NCBI GenBank assembly: GCA_037130365.1
Contig: JBAXTE010000018.1
Location: 18,912-82,911, forward strand
Direction of reading: 5' to 3'
Length of the DNA stretch: 64,000 nucleotides
Origin: JBAXTE01 sp037130365
GTDB lineage: Bacteria > Bacteroidota > Bacteroidia > Bacteroidales > WCHB1-69
Under the pieces are notes generated by a model. That model had not been told where the DNA came from. It searched no databases and saw only the letters and a list, made by a program, of their open reading frames with translations. Made by a program: the position numbers and the translations under genes. Position 1 is the first letter of the stretch; every line of letters starts with the position of its first letter. Shown here in pieces: positions 52,332 to 61,352 of this stretch.

Positions 52332-55300
52332 ATGATACTTTTTTTTAAGTCTAACGATCGAGTTTTTGGTGTTCACACCACACAATCCTTATCCAACGAA
52401 AATACTCAACGATTGCAATGGCTCTTCGGAGGTGCAATTCCCCATTCTGGAGCCGCAGTGGATGGTTTTTTTATTGGACCTCGCAAAGAGATGATTACTC
52501 CTTGGAGTACCAATGCCGTGGAAATAGCTCAAAATATGGGAGTACTAAACATCTTGCGAATCGAAGAGTTTTTAAAAGCTCAAAGTGCGGATGTGAAGAT
52601 TGACCCCATGTTGCAAGTACTTTACCATGAGCTTAATCAAGATATTTTCACCATCGAAAAACAACCAGAACCTATTTTATATATCGACGATATAGTTTCG
52701 TATAATAAACAAGAAGGATTAGCTCTTAGCAGCGATGAAATTGATTATTTAGAGCAATTGAGTAAGAAATTAGATCGCAAACTTACCGATAGTGAGGTAT
52801 TTGGATTCTCACAAGTGAACTCCGAACATTGTCGTCATAAAATTTTCAACGGTCAATTTATCATCGATGGTGTCGAAAAACCAACTTCGCTGTTTAAGAT
52901 GATCAAACGCACCTCTCAAGAACATCCCAACCGTTTGGTGTCTGCTTATAGCGACAATGTAGCGTTTGTTCAAGGTCCTAAGGCGGAACAATTTTGTCCA
53001 AAAACTCAAGATAAACCCGATTTCTTTGCTCCTCAAACCATAGATACTGTGATTTCGTTAAAAGCGGAAACACATAATTTTCCAACCACCGTTGAGCCTT
53101 TCAATGGTGCTGCTACCGGTGCCGGTGGCGAAATTCGTGATCGTATGGCCGGTGGAACTGGAAGCATTCCGATGGCCGGAACGGCGGTCTATATGACCTC
53201 TTCCCCTCGATTGGATGGTGGTCGTTCATGGGAGAATAAAACCCCAGAACGTGCTTGGCTGTACCAAACCCCAGAAGAAATTCTGATTAAGGCCTCCAAC
53301 GGTGCCAGCGATTTTGGAAACAAATTTGGGCAACCGCTTATCTGTGGTAGCTTATTTACATTCGAACATATTGAAAATCAACGAAATTTAGGATTCGACA
53401 AAGTCATTATGCTTGCTGGTGGCATTGGTCATGCACGTGCAGAATATGCACTTAAGAAAAAACCTGTTCCTAATCAGGCCGTTGTGGTGATGGGTGGCGA
53501 TAACTATCGCATTGGAATGGGTGGTGGCGCAGTTTCATCTGTTGCTACCGGCGAATATGCGAATCAAATTGAATTGAATGCCGTGCAGCGCTCCAATCCG
53601 GAAATGCAGAAACGTACCTTTAACGTGGTTCGTGCACTTTCTGAAATGGACAAAAATCCGGTGGTTTCTATTCACGACCATGGTGCTGGCGGACATTTAA
53701 ACTGTTTATCAGAATTAGTGGAAGCAACAGGTGGCGATTTTAATATTTCCAATTTCCCGGTTGGAGATCCTACACTTTCCTCCAAAGAGATTATCGGCAA
53801 CGAGTCTCAAGAACGGATGGGGTTGGTTGTTGACAACGAACATCTTGGGTTGATTCAACGGATTGCAGATCGCGAACGCGCTCCAATGTATGTGGTTGGA
53901 AAAACAACTGATGACAATAGATTCCATTTCCATAACGATAAAAATGAGCAGGTAATAGATCTTCAAATTGAAGACTTTTTTGGTAATTCGCCAAAAACAG
54001 TGATGGTAGATAAAACCGTTATTCAATCATATCCAGAAGTTAGTTACGACGAAAAAAACATTCCTGAATATCTTCAAAACGTTTTACGATTGGAAGGGGT
54101 CGCTTGTAAAGATTGGCTTACCAACAAAGTGGATCGTTCGGTAACGGGAAAAATTGCCCAACAACAAACATGTGGTACCGTTCAAGTTCCATTGAGCAAT
54201 CTGGGAGCCGTGTCCATCGATTTCCGAGGAGAACGTGGTATCGCAACTTCGTTAGGTCATGCCGTTGTTCCAGCGCTGATTAATCCCGAAGCAGGCTCAC
54301 GCTTGTCTATTGCGGAAGCGCTTACCAACTTGGTTTGGGCACCTCTTGAACAGCAACTTGCCGGTATCTCGTTGAGTGCAAATTGGATGTGGCCATGCAA
54401 GAACGAAGGCGAAGATGCTCGTTTATACGATGCAGTTTCTGCTTGCAGCGATTTTGCATGTGATTTGGGAATCAATATTCCAACAGGAAAAGATTCGTTG
54501 TCAATGACTCAAAAGTATCCCGATGGAACAAAAGTGGTTTCTCCTGGAACCGTGATTGTCTCTGCTGTGGGAGAAGTTACCGATGTGAAAAAGATTGTGA
54601 CTCCAAATCTAGTGGATGATGTAGATTCGGAATTATTGTATGTGGATTTTTCAAAATGTCCGTTTGAACTGGGTGGAAGCAGTTTTGCTCAAACCCTTAA
54701 TGCCATTGGGACAAAAACTCCAGATATCACCGACACGGCTTATTTTGGAAAAGCGTTTAATACCATTCAGCAACTGATTGAAAAACAGCTCATCCTTGCG
54801 GGTCATGACATTTCGGATGGTGGATTGATAACTGCACTTTTTGAAATGATGTTTCCCAACAACTATATTGGGTTAAATGTTGATTTATCGGTGTTTGAAG
54901 AACAGGATATCGTAAGAATTCTCTTCAGCGAAAAACCGGCTATTCTTATTCAAGTGAAAGATGCAACAGTACTTTCGATACTTAAAGATGCTGGTATTGA
55001 AGCATATAGAATCGCTAAAATAACCAAACAGCCAAAATTATTAATCACTAAGGGAACTCAAATTTTCAATTTCGATTTATTCGAATATCGCGATATTTGG
55101 TTTGAGTCATCTTATTTACTTGATATTCATCAAAGTGGTGCTGATTTAGCTGCTGCTCGTTACGACAATTATAAGAATCAAGAATTGCGTTATCGTTTTA
55201 ATTCAGCTTTCGAAGGAACTTTGGCTTCGATGGGTCTTAATAGAGATCGCACCGAAAAGTCCGGAATTAAAGCGGCTATCATCCGCGAAAAAGGTGTTAA

Positions 55301-56015
55301 CTGCGATCGTGAAACTGCATACACCCTCTGGTTAGCTGGTTTTGATGTGATTGATGTTCATATCACCGACCTCATTTCAGGTCGTGCAGATTTGTCGGAT
55401 GTCAACATGATTGTATTTGTAGGTGGATTTTCAAATTCAGATGTGTTAGGGTCTGCAAAAGGCTGGGCTGGTGCATTTTTATACAATCCAAAAGCAAAAG
55501 AGGCACTCGATAATTTCTACAAACGCGAGGATACATTGAGTTTAGGCATTTGCAATGGCTGTCAGCTGATGGTTGAGCTGGGATTGATTTATCCACAACA
55601 GCTCAAACGTCCAAAAATGAAGCATAACGATTCTCATAAACATGAGTCGGCTTTTATCAATGTCGATATCTTGGAAAATAATTCGGTAATGCTTTCTTCA
55701 ATGGCTAATGAGCGATTGGGAGTTTGGATCTCGCATGGCGAAGGAAAATTTAATCTGCCTTATGACGAAAGCGAATACAACATTCCAATGAAATACAGTT
55801 ATAGCACTTATCCGGGCAATCCAAACGGCTCCGCTTTTAATACAGCGGCAATCTGTTCTCCCGATGGTAGACATTTGGCCATTATGCCGCATCCAGAAAG
55901 AGCAATATTTCCATGGCAATGGGCTTATTATGAACCAACTAGAAATAACGATGAAGTTTCACCTTGGCTAGAAGCATTTGTGAATGCCCGCAAATGGATT
56001 AAAGAAAAACATTAA
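52332..56015 (+). CDS. purL: Phosphoribosylformylglycinamidine synthase (large single-chain PurL)
   Basis: A 1227-residue FGAM synthase, the fused large type. It contains the linker and FGAM domain with FSQVNSEHCRHKIFNGQF (about 159-176), ETHNFPTTVEPFNGAATGAG (about 241-260), RDRMAGGTGSIPMAGTAV, HDHGAGGHLNCLSELVEATG and a C-terminal glutaminase with GICNGCQLMVELG (catalytic Cys about residue 1074), and MPHPERAIFPWQ (His-Pro-Glu, about 1185-1196). It converts FGAR, glutamine and ATP to FGAM in purine synthesis. Complete, no missing catalytic residue noted. Confidence 0.97.
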   Translation: MILFFKSNDRVFGVHTTQSLSNENTQRLQWLFGGAIPHSGAAVDGFFIGPRKEMITPWSTNAVEIAQNMGVLNILRIEEFLKAQSADVKIDPMLQVLYHELNQDIFTIEKQPEPILYIDDIVSYNKQEGLALSSDEIDYLEQLSKKLDRKLTDSEVFGFSQVNSEHCRHKIFNGQFIIDGVEKPTSLFKMIKRTSQEHPNRLVSAYSDNVAFVQGPKAEQFCPKTQDKPDFFAPQTIDTVISLKAETHNFPTTVEPFNGAATGAGGEIRDRMAGGTGSIPMAGTAVYMTSSPRLDGGRSWENKTPERAWLYQTPEEILIKASNGASDFGNKFGQPLICGSLFTFEHIENQRNLGFDKVIMLAGGIGHARAEYALKKKPVPNQAVVVMGGDNYRIGMGGGAVSSVATGEYANQIELNAVQRSNPEMQKRTFNVVRALSEMDKNPVVSIHDHGAGGHLNCLSELVEATGGDFNISNFPVGDPTLSSKEIIGNESQERMGLVVDNEHLGLIQRIADRERAPMYVVGKTTDDNRFHFHNDKNEQVIDLQIEDFFGNSPKTVMVDKTVIQSYPEVSYDEKNIPEYLQNVLRLEGVACKDWLTNKVDRSVTGKIAQQQTCGTVQVPLSNLGAVSIDFRGERGIATSLGHAVVPALINPEAGSRLSIAEALTNLVWAPLEQQLAGISLSANWMWPCKNEGEDARLYDAVSACSDFACDLGINIPTGKDSLSMTQKYPDGTKVVSPGTVIVSAVGEVTDVKKIVTPNLVDDVDSELLYVDFSKCPFELGGSSFAQTLNAIGTKTPDITDTAYFGKAFNTIQQLIEKQLILAGHDISDGGLITALFEMMFPNNYIGLNVDLSVFEEQDIVRILFSEKPAILIQVKDATVLSILKDAGIEAYRIAKITKQPKLLITKGTQIFNFDLFEYRDIWFESSYLLDIHQSGADLAAARYDNYKNQELRYRFNSAFEGTLASMGLNRDRTEKSGIKAAIIREKGVNCDRETAYTLWLAGFDVIDVHITDLISGRADLSDVNMIVFVGGFSNSDVLGSAKGWAGAFLYNPKAKEALDNFYKREDTLSLGICNGCQLMVELGLIYPQQLKRPKMKHNDSHKHESAFINVDILENNSVMLSSMANERLGVWISHGEGKFNLPYDESEYNIPMKYSYSTYPGNPNGSAFNTAAICSPDGRHLAIMPHPERAIFPWQWAYYEPTRNNDEVSPWLEAFVNARKWIKEKH

Positions 56016-56053
56016 TCCCGAAGTAGCATTTTTAATAATTAAAACACTCAACA

Positions 56054-57424
56054 TTGACTTTTTCTGAAATATTTTTACTCGTTATTTATCTCATTGCATT
56101 AACTTTTGCTTTGCTTAAATGCTCTTGTTTTAAAATTCCAGGTGCTAAACCATCCTTAATCATTACTTTATGGGGTTATAAAATTTTGGCGGGAGTGTTT
56201 TTTTATCTTATTTTTTCATTATACATTCCATATTCCCATGGGAGTGATTCTGATGTTTATTTTAATGATGGAATCAACCTTGCCAAAGTAGCCAAAGAGA
56301 GCCCTATAGATTATTTTCAATTGTTAACTGGAAGCTATTCTGATGAATCAAAGTTTGAAAAATACACTGGGAAACTAGAATACTGGAATCGTTCTTACCC
56401 TTCGATTGTCCCCAATGATAATCGTATCGTGATTCGAGCAAACTCAATGTTTTCGTTTATTAGTTTTGGCTTTTACAGCATACATCTTTTGATTATGGCA
56501 TTTTTGTCATTTGTAGGATTATTTCTGATTTACAAAGCGATTGCCAAATTTTTCACAAATGTAAAACGGATGTTAGTACTAGCAGTTTTCATTATACCAT
56601 CTACAGTTTTTTGGTCTGCTGGAAATTTAAAAGAACCAATTTTATTTTTTTTATTAGGGGTTTTTATCTATAGTTTTATACAAATATCGACAGAAAAAAA
56701 GTGGAAATTCATTCCGGTTCTTTTGATTTCAAGCTATTTCTTAGTCTATACCAAGCCCTATGTCCTATTTTTGTTATTACCAATAACGATATCTTTTTTT
56801 GTAGCAGAACTGTTAAAATCAAAAAAAATTTATTGGATTTATTTTTCAGTATTCGGAGTACTTGGAGCTCTAATTGCATTTATTTCAACACTATTTCCTG
56901 AATTTTCTATAGCAAAATTGTTGACTATAAAACAACTTGATTTTATATCGATGGTTTCTGCAAGTCACTCTGGAAGTACATTTGAGATCCCTATTTTACA
57001 AAAAACGTATTGGAGTCTTCTGATAAATTCACCGATGGCATTAATAAATTCACTTACCCGTCCATGGATTTGGGAACCAGAAACTTGGACACAATTGGTT
57101 GCTGCAATAGAAAATATGGTGATAATAATTATCGCATTTCTACTTTTGAATAGGTTTAGATTTCATAAAATTGCACATTCAAATTTTGCGCTCTTTGCGT
57201 TACTTTTTGGGCTTCAATCATTTATTCTTGTAGGATTGATTACGCCAAATATGGGGGCTTTGGTTAGATATAAATCAATTGGATTACCATTTTTATTTAT
57301 TGCCTTGCTTTCGGGTTGGTCGTTAACAAATTCAAAAGGAAAAGTTTTTTTTTCAAAAGATATCTTTAAACAGTGTAGAAAAAAAATTGGAAATTACTTT
57401 TGGGAAGCGGAACAAAAAGTATAG
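56054..57424 (+). CDS. Polytopic membrane protein of unknown function
   Basis: A 456-residue integral membrane protein with about ten hydrophobic segments and a large soluble loop (about 55-130, SHGSDSDVYFNDGINLAKVA, NRSYPSIVPNDNRIVIRANS). The topology and positively charged inner loops recall GT-C-type polyprenol-linked glycosyltransferases or O-antigen polymerases, but no signature was recognised. The start is TTG; no ATG lies at a better position. It follows purL by 39 bases and precedes the acyl-CoA ligase by 65, so it may be cotranscribed with one of them. Confidence 0.75.
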   Translation: MTFSEIFLLVIYLIALTFALLKCSCFKIPGAKPSLIITLWGYKILAGVFFYLIFSLYIPYSHGSDSDVYFNDGINLAKVAKESPIDYFQLLTGSYSDESKFEKYTGKLEYWNRSYPSIVPNDNRIVIRANSMFSFISFGFYSIHLLIMAFLSFVGLFLIYKAIAKFFTNVKRMLVLAVFIIPSTVFWSAGNLKEPILFFLLGVFIYSFIQISTEKKWKFIPVLLISSYFLVYTKPYVLFLLLPITISFFVAELLKSKKIYWIYFSVFGVLGALIAFISTLFPEFSIAKLLTIKQLDFISMVSASHSGSTFEIPILQKTYWSLLINSPMALINSLTRPWIWEPETWTQLVAAIENMVIIIIAFLLLNRFRFHKIAHSNFALFALLFGLQSFILVGLITPNMGALVRYKSIGLPFLFIALLSGWSLTNSKGKVFFSKDIFKQCRKKIGNYFWEAEQKV

Positions 57425-57488
57425 TTTTAAAATCAGTTCGTAATTATCAATAATTAATTACTTTTATTTTTTCAAAATTCTAAAAACT

Positions 57489-59276
57489 ATGGAGGTTACA
57501 AGATTATTTGACATCATGTACCATTTTGCTGAAAATTTTCCAAAGAAAGACGCCTTAGCAGGTAAAGAAAATGGAACGTGGAATAAATACAGCACAGAAC
57601 AATACGTTGAAATTGTCAACAATTTGAGTTATGGGTTTTTGCAATTAGGTATCAAAAAAGGAGATCGAATTGCTACTATTACATTTAACCGCCCTGAATG
57701 GAATTTTTTAGATATGGCCATTATGCAAATCGGTGCGGTTCATGTACCAATTTACCCAACCATTAGCGAATCAGATTATCAATATATTTTGCATCATGCT
57801 GAAGTAAAAATGGTGTTTGTTGCAGGCTGGGAGCTACTTCGAAAAATTGAACACTTGTTACCATCTATTCCGTCGTTAAATGAAAAAGAGATGGTTTACA
57901 CTTTTAAAAATCTACGTGGATACAAGCATTTAAATGAAATTATTGAAATAGGAAGAGCAAATCCAAGCGCTATTTATTTAGAACAAATTAAAGCATCTAT
58001 TTCTACAGATGATATGGCTACCATGATTTATACTTCAGGCACAACTGGCACTCCAAAAGGTGTAATGCTCTCGCACAAAAATATTTTAAGCAATGTATTT
58101 GATGCGGCCCCAATACCACCAATTGGACCACAAAGCAAAGCGCTAAGTTACCTTCCATTATGTCATATTTATGAAAGAATGTTAACTTATACTTGGCAAT
58201 ACTTAGGAGTTTCGATATATTATGCAGAGAGTTTGGCTACTATTGCCGATAATATTAGAGAAGTTAAACCTGATATTATTACTACTGTGCCTAGGTTGCT
58301 TGAAAAAATTTATGACAAAATCATTTTAAATGGCAAAAAGCTAGGGTTTCCAAAACGTCAAATTTTTTTCTGGGCAAATTCGTTAGCAATTCAGTATAAT
58401 ATTGACACTCCAAATAGTTGGTGGTACCAACAAAAGCTAAAAATTGCTCGCAAACTAGTGCTCAGAAAGTGGAAAGCTGCATTAGGTGGAAACATAAATA
58501 CTATTGTTTCGGGTGGCGCAGCTATTCAACCTCGATTAATTAGAATTTTTTGGGCTTGCGAAATGCCTGTACTTGAAGGTTATGGACTTACAGAGACGTC
58601 ACCAGTAATTTCTGTGAACACCTATTTCCCAAATGGTGTCAAAATTGGCACTGTCGGCCATCCTATTAAAAGTGTAGAAGTTAAAATTGCCAGTGATGGT
58701 GAAATTTTATGTAAAGGACCAAATGTAATGTTAGGATATTATAAATCTCCAGAATTAACTACCGAAGTAATCGATTCCGATGGTTGGTTTCATACTGGAG
58801 ACCTTGGATTAATTGAACCAGAGGGTCATCTTAAAATAACTGGTCGAAAAAAAGAGATGTTTAAAACTGCTTTTGGAAAATATATTGTCCCAACCATTAT
58901 CGAAAACAAATTTGTGGAATCCTCATTTATTGATGCAATTATGGTTGTTGGAGAAAATGAAAAATATGCTGCAGCTTTAATTGTTCCTGATTTTATTGAG
59001 CTTAGAAGTTGGTGTGGCAGAAAGAATATTGAGTATTCTACCAACGAAGAGATGGTGAAAAATACGGATGTTATTAAAAAATACAAAAAAGTGGTTGCTC
59101 AATTCAATAAATTATTTGGTGAAACCGAGCAAATTAGAAATTTCGACTTAATTGGGTATGAATGGACGGTTCAAACTGGAGAGCTAACTCCTACTCTAAA
59201 GCTGCGTAGAAAATATATTATGGAGCATCATGCAAAACGAATTGAAGCACTATTTGTTGTTGGTGGTACAGATTGA
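57489..59276 (+). CDS. Long-chain acyl-CoA ligase (AMP-forming)
   Basis: A 595-residue ANL-superfamily ligase of the long-chain fatty acid:CoA type. The ATP-binding P-loop MIYTSGTTGTPKGVMLSHKN is at about 178-197; other motifs are SYLPLCHIYERML, EGYGLTETSPVISVN (motif A5), GWFHTGDLGLIEPEGHLKIT and GRKKEMFKTAFGKYIVPTII (A8-A10). It activates fatty acids to acyl-CoA through acyl-AMP. No signal peptide; cytoplasmic side of the membrane. A strong bidirectional terminator follows. Confidence 0.95.
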   Translation: MEVTRLFDIMYHFAENFPKKDALAGKENGTWNKYSTEQYVEIVNNLSYGFLQLGIKKGDRIATITFNRPEWNFLDMAIMQIGAVHVPIYPTISESDYQYILHHAEVKMVFVAGWELLRKIEHLLPSIPSLNEKEMVYTFKNLRGYKHLNEIIEIGRANPSAIYLEQIKASISTDDMATMIYTSGTTGTPKGVMLSHKNILSNVFDAAPIPPIGPQSKALSYLPLCHIYERMLTYTWQYLGVSIYYAESLATIADNIREVKPDIITTVPRLLEKIYDKIILNGKKLGFPKRQIFFWANSLAIQYNIDTPNSWWYQQKLKIARKLVLRKWKAALGGNINTIVSGGAAIQPRLIRIFWACEMPVLEGYGLTETSPVISVNTYFPNGVKIGTVGHPIKSVEVKIASDGEILCKGPNVMLGYYKSPELTTEVIDSDGWFHTGDLGLIEPEGHLKITGRKKEMFKTAFGKYIVPTIIENKFVESSFIDAIMVVGENEKYAAALIVPDFIELRSWCGRKNIEYSTNEEMVKNTDVIKKYKKVVAQFNKLFGETEQIRNFDLIGYEWTVQTGELTPTLKLRRKYIMEHHAKRIEALFVVGGTD

Positions 59277-59289
59277 TTTTTAAATTATT

Positions 59290-59337
59290 GTAATCAAAAG
59301 CCCCACGATTGGAATAAATCGTGGGGCTTTTGATTAC
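59290..59337. terminator. Bidirectional terminator between the ligase and trxB
   Basis: A perfect 21-base stem: GTAATCAAAAGCCCCACGATT (59290-59310) and its exact complement at 59317-59337, loop of six. It is flanked by convergent gene ends and can serve both. Confidence 0.92.
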
Positions 59338-59351
59338 GACTTAATTATTAA

Positions 59352-60296
59352 TTATTCAATTGAACTCAAAAATCTTTCTGCATCAATAGCAGCCATACAG
59401 CCAGATCCAGCAGCAGTAATTGCCTGACGATAATGCTTATCTTGAACATCCCCGGCAGCAAAAACTCCTTCAACATTGGTTTTTGAAGTTCCAGGAATCG
59501 TTTTGATATATCTTTGTTCGTCTAGTTCTATTTGACCGTCAAAAATCATAGTATTTGGAGTGTGCCCAATTGCAACAAAAAACCCATCAATATTAATCGT
59601 TTTTAGCTCATTTGTTTGAGCATTTTTAACAACAACACCAGTTACGGCTTTACTAAATCCTTTTGTTTCACCAACAATTTCTATTGGTATGCTATTCCAA
59701 ACCATTTCAATATTTGGAGTTCTAAACACTTTTTCTTGCATTGCTTTTGAAGCTCTGAGTTCATCACGACGATGAATGAGATATACTTTTTCACAAATAT
59801 TTGAAAGGTAAGTGGCTTCTTCAGCAGCAGTATCTCCTCCACCTGTAACAGCAACAACTTTTCCTTTATAGAAAAATCCATCGCAAGTAGCACAAGCAGA
59901 AACGCCATAACCGTTATAAACTTCTTCGGATGGAAGACCTAACCAACGGGCTGTAGCTCCAGTAGAAATAATTACTGTTTCGGCAAGAATTTCTTTACCT
60001 TCATCAGAAACGCACAAAAATGGTCGTTTAGAAAAATCAACTTTTTCTATGGTTCCAAAACGAATATCAGTTCCAAAGCGTTCGGCTTGTTTTCTAACAT
60101 CATCCATTATTTCAGGACCAGTTTTTCCTTCAGGATAACCAGGAAAATTCTCAACTTCGGTAGTAATTGTCAATTGACCTCCAGGTTGCATTCCTTCATA
60201 CAATACGGGACTTAAGCTAGCTCTTGAAGCATAAATTGCTGCAGTATATCCAGCTGGGCCAGAACCAATAATCAAACATTTTACATTTTCAGCCAT
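59352..60296 (-). CDS. trxB: Thioredoxin reductase
   Basis: A 314-residue FAD/NADPH thioredoxin reductase. FAD site IIGSGPAGYTAAIYASRASL (9-28), NADPH site VVAVTGGGDTAAEEATYLSN (about 147-166), and the redox-active disulfide CATC (135-138) in GVSACATCDGFFYKGK. The C-terminal GVFAAGDVQDKHYRQAITAA completes the FAD domain. It keeps thioredoxin reduced with NADPH. Upstream the tail of the plus strand gene is separated by a strong terminator; possible partners are not nearby. Confidence 0.97.
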   Translation of the reverse strand: MAENVKCLIIGSGPAGYTAAIYASRASLSPVLYEGMQPGGQLTITTEVENFPGYPEGKTGPEIMDDVRKQAERFGTDIRFGTIEKVDFSKRPFLCVSDEGKEILAETVIISTGATARWLGLPSEEVYNGYGVSACATCDGFFYKGKVVAVTGGGDTAAEEATYLSNICEKVYLIHRRDELRASKAMQEKVFRTPNIEMVWNSIPIEIVGETKGFSKAVTGVVVKNAQTNELKTINIDGFFVAIGHTPNTMIFDGQIELDEQRYIKTIPGTSKTNVEGVFAAGDVQDKHYRQAITAAGSGCMAAIDAERFLSSIE

Positions 60297-60398
60297 AATC
60301 TATTCACGTTTTATTTAAGTGTAAAGTTAAACATAATACAATTATTTTATGAACATTGATAAAAAAATAAAGTTCATTTTTGAGATTCAATATGAAAA

Positions 60399-61352
60399 TT
60401 ATTTTTTGAGTGGGTTCGCAATTATAATTGTGTCATAAAACACGCCATATCCCCCCCAAATGCCTAACGCATTGGGGATATTCGAGTTAATTGGAGAAGG
60501 AGTTGTAAATGGATTTCCTCCTGAATTCATCTCCATTTCTGCTGAATACCAAAATTTATAGGTATAATAATCTATACTACTCATTTTTACTACAACGGTA
60601 TCTCCAATGCCAAAAAAGCGAGAAAGTCTAGGATCACCATGAGTGTTTTCCTGCATTAAATTTGATTTATCGCCTCGGTAAATATCAGCAAAATATGAAA
60701 TTCCATCTATAAGTTTATCATCAAAAGTAGCTCCTCCCCAAACTGGAGTATACGAGGAATCTTTTCCTAATACCTTAGAAAACAATCGATAATAATTTCT
60801 AGCACCCAGTGGATCAGTAAATTTCATTCTAATAATTCCTTTGTGTTCATCCATATTTTGTTCTACAAAAAACAATGAATCTATCGTAACAGCAGGCAAA
60901 ATTGAAGTGCTAGTTGTATAAGTCTTATTATCAACTTGTACTTTCAAAGTATAAATACCTCCTTCTTGACCAATTATTGTAGAACCTTTATAGACAAATG
61001 GCAATGGTTGAGTTATATCGAAAGCAAAAGTGAGGGTATCAATACTTCCAAATTGATTGGAAACAGTGACTAGGGCATTTCTAACAAACATATTTGCGAT
61101 GGTAGCGGAGTCATATACTTGAAAATAATCGGTACTTTTTGTTATTGTAACAACAGCGAATTCTCCAGTTTCAATTGAACCTTCAATTACAACTTTGGTT
61201 TCATATTGGGGTAAATCAATACTAATTTCTTTTTCACACGAAGTTAATAGTATAAAAATGCCCAAAATTAAATTTACTTTTCGCAAGACACTCATCATAT
61301 TACTTGATTTTGAGAGCATTATATTTTTTATATTTTTCATATTATCAACCAT
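60399..61352 (-). CDS. DUF4249 lipoprotein
   Basis: A 317-residue protein of the DUF4249 family. The N terminus carries a lipoprotein signal, LILGIFILLTSCEKEI, with a lipobox LTSC near residue 38; several in-frame ATGs precede it (at about positions 1, 5, 12, 19 and 20), and the exact start is uncertain. The body has ETKVVIEGSIETGEFAVVTI, typical for the family, and many paired strands. DUF4249 genes nearly always follow a TonB-dependent receptor with a carboxypeptidase-like N-domain, as here with one base of overlap, so the two probably form an outer-membrane uptake complex. Confidence 0.92.
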   Translation of the reverse strand: MVDNMKNIKNIMLSKSSNMMSVLRKVNLILGIFILLTSCEKEISIDLPQYETKVVIEGSIETGEFAVVTITKSTDYFQVYDSATIANMFVRNALVTVSNQFGSIDTLTFAFDITQPLPFVYKGSTIIGQEGGIYTLKVQVDNKTYTTSTSILPAVTIDSLFFVEQNMDEHKGIIRMKFTDPLGARNYYRLFSKVLGKDSSYTPVWGGATFDDKLIDGISYFADIYRGDKSNLMQENTHGDPRLSRFFGIGDTVVVKMSSIDYYTYKFWYSAEMEMNSGGNPFTTPSPINSNIPNALGIWGGYGVFYDTIIIANPLKK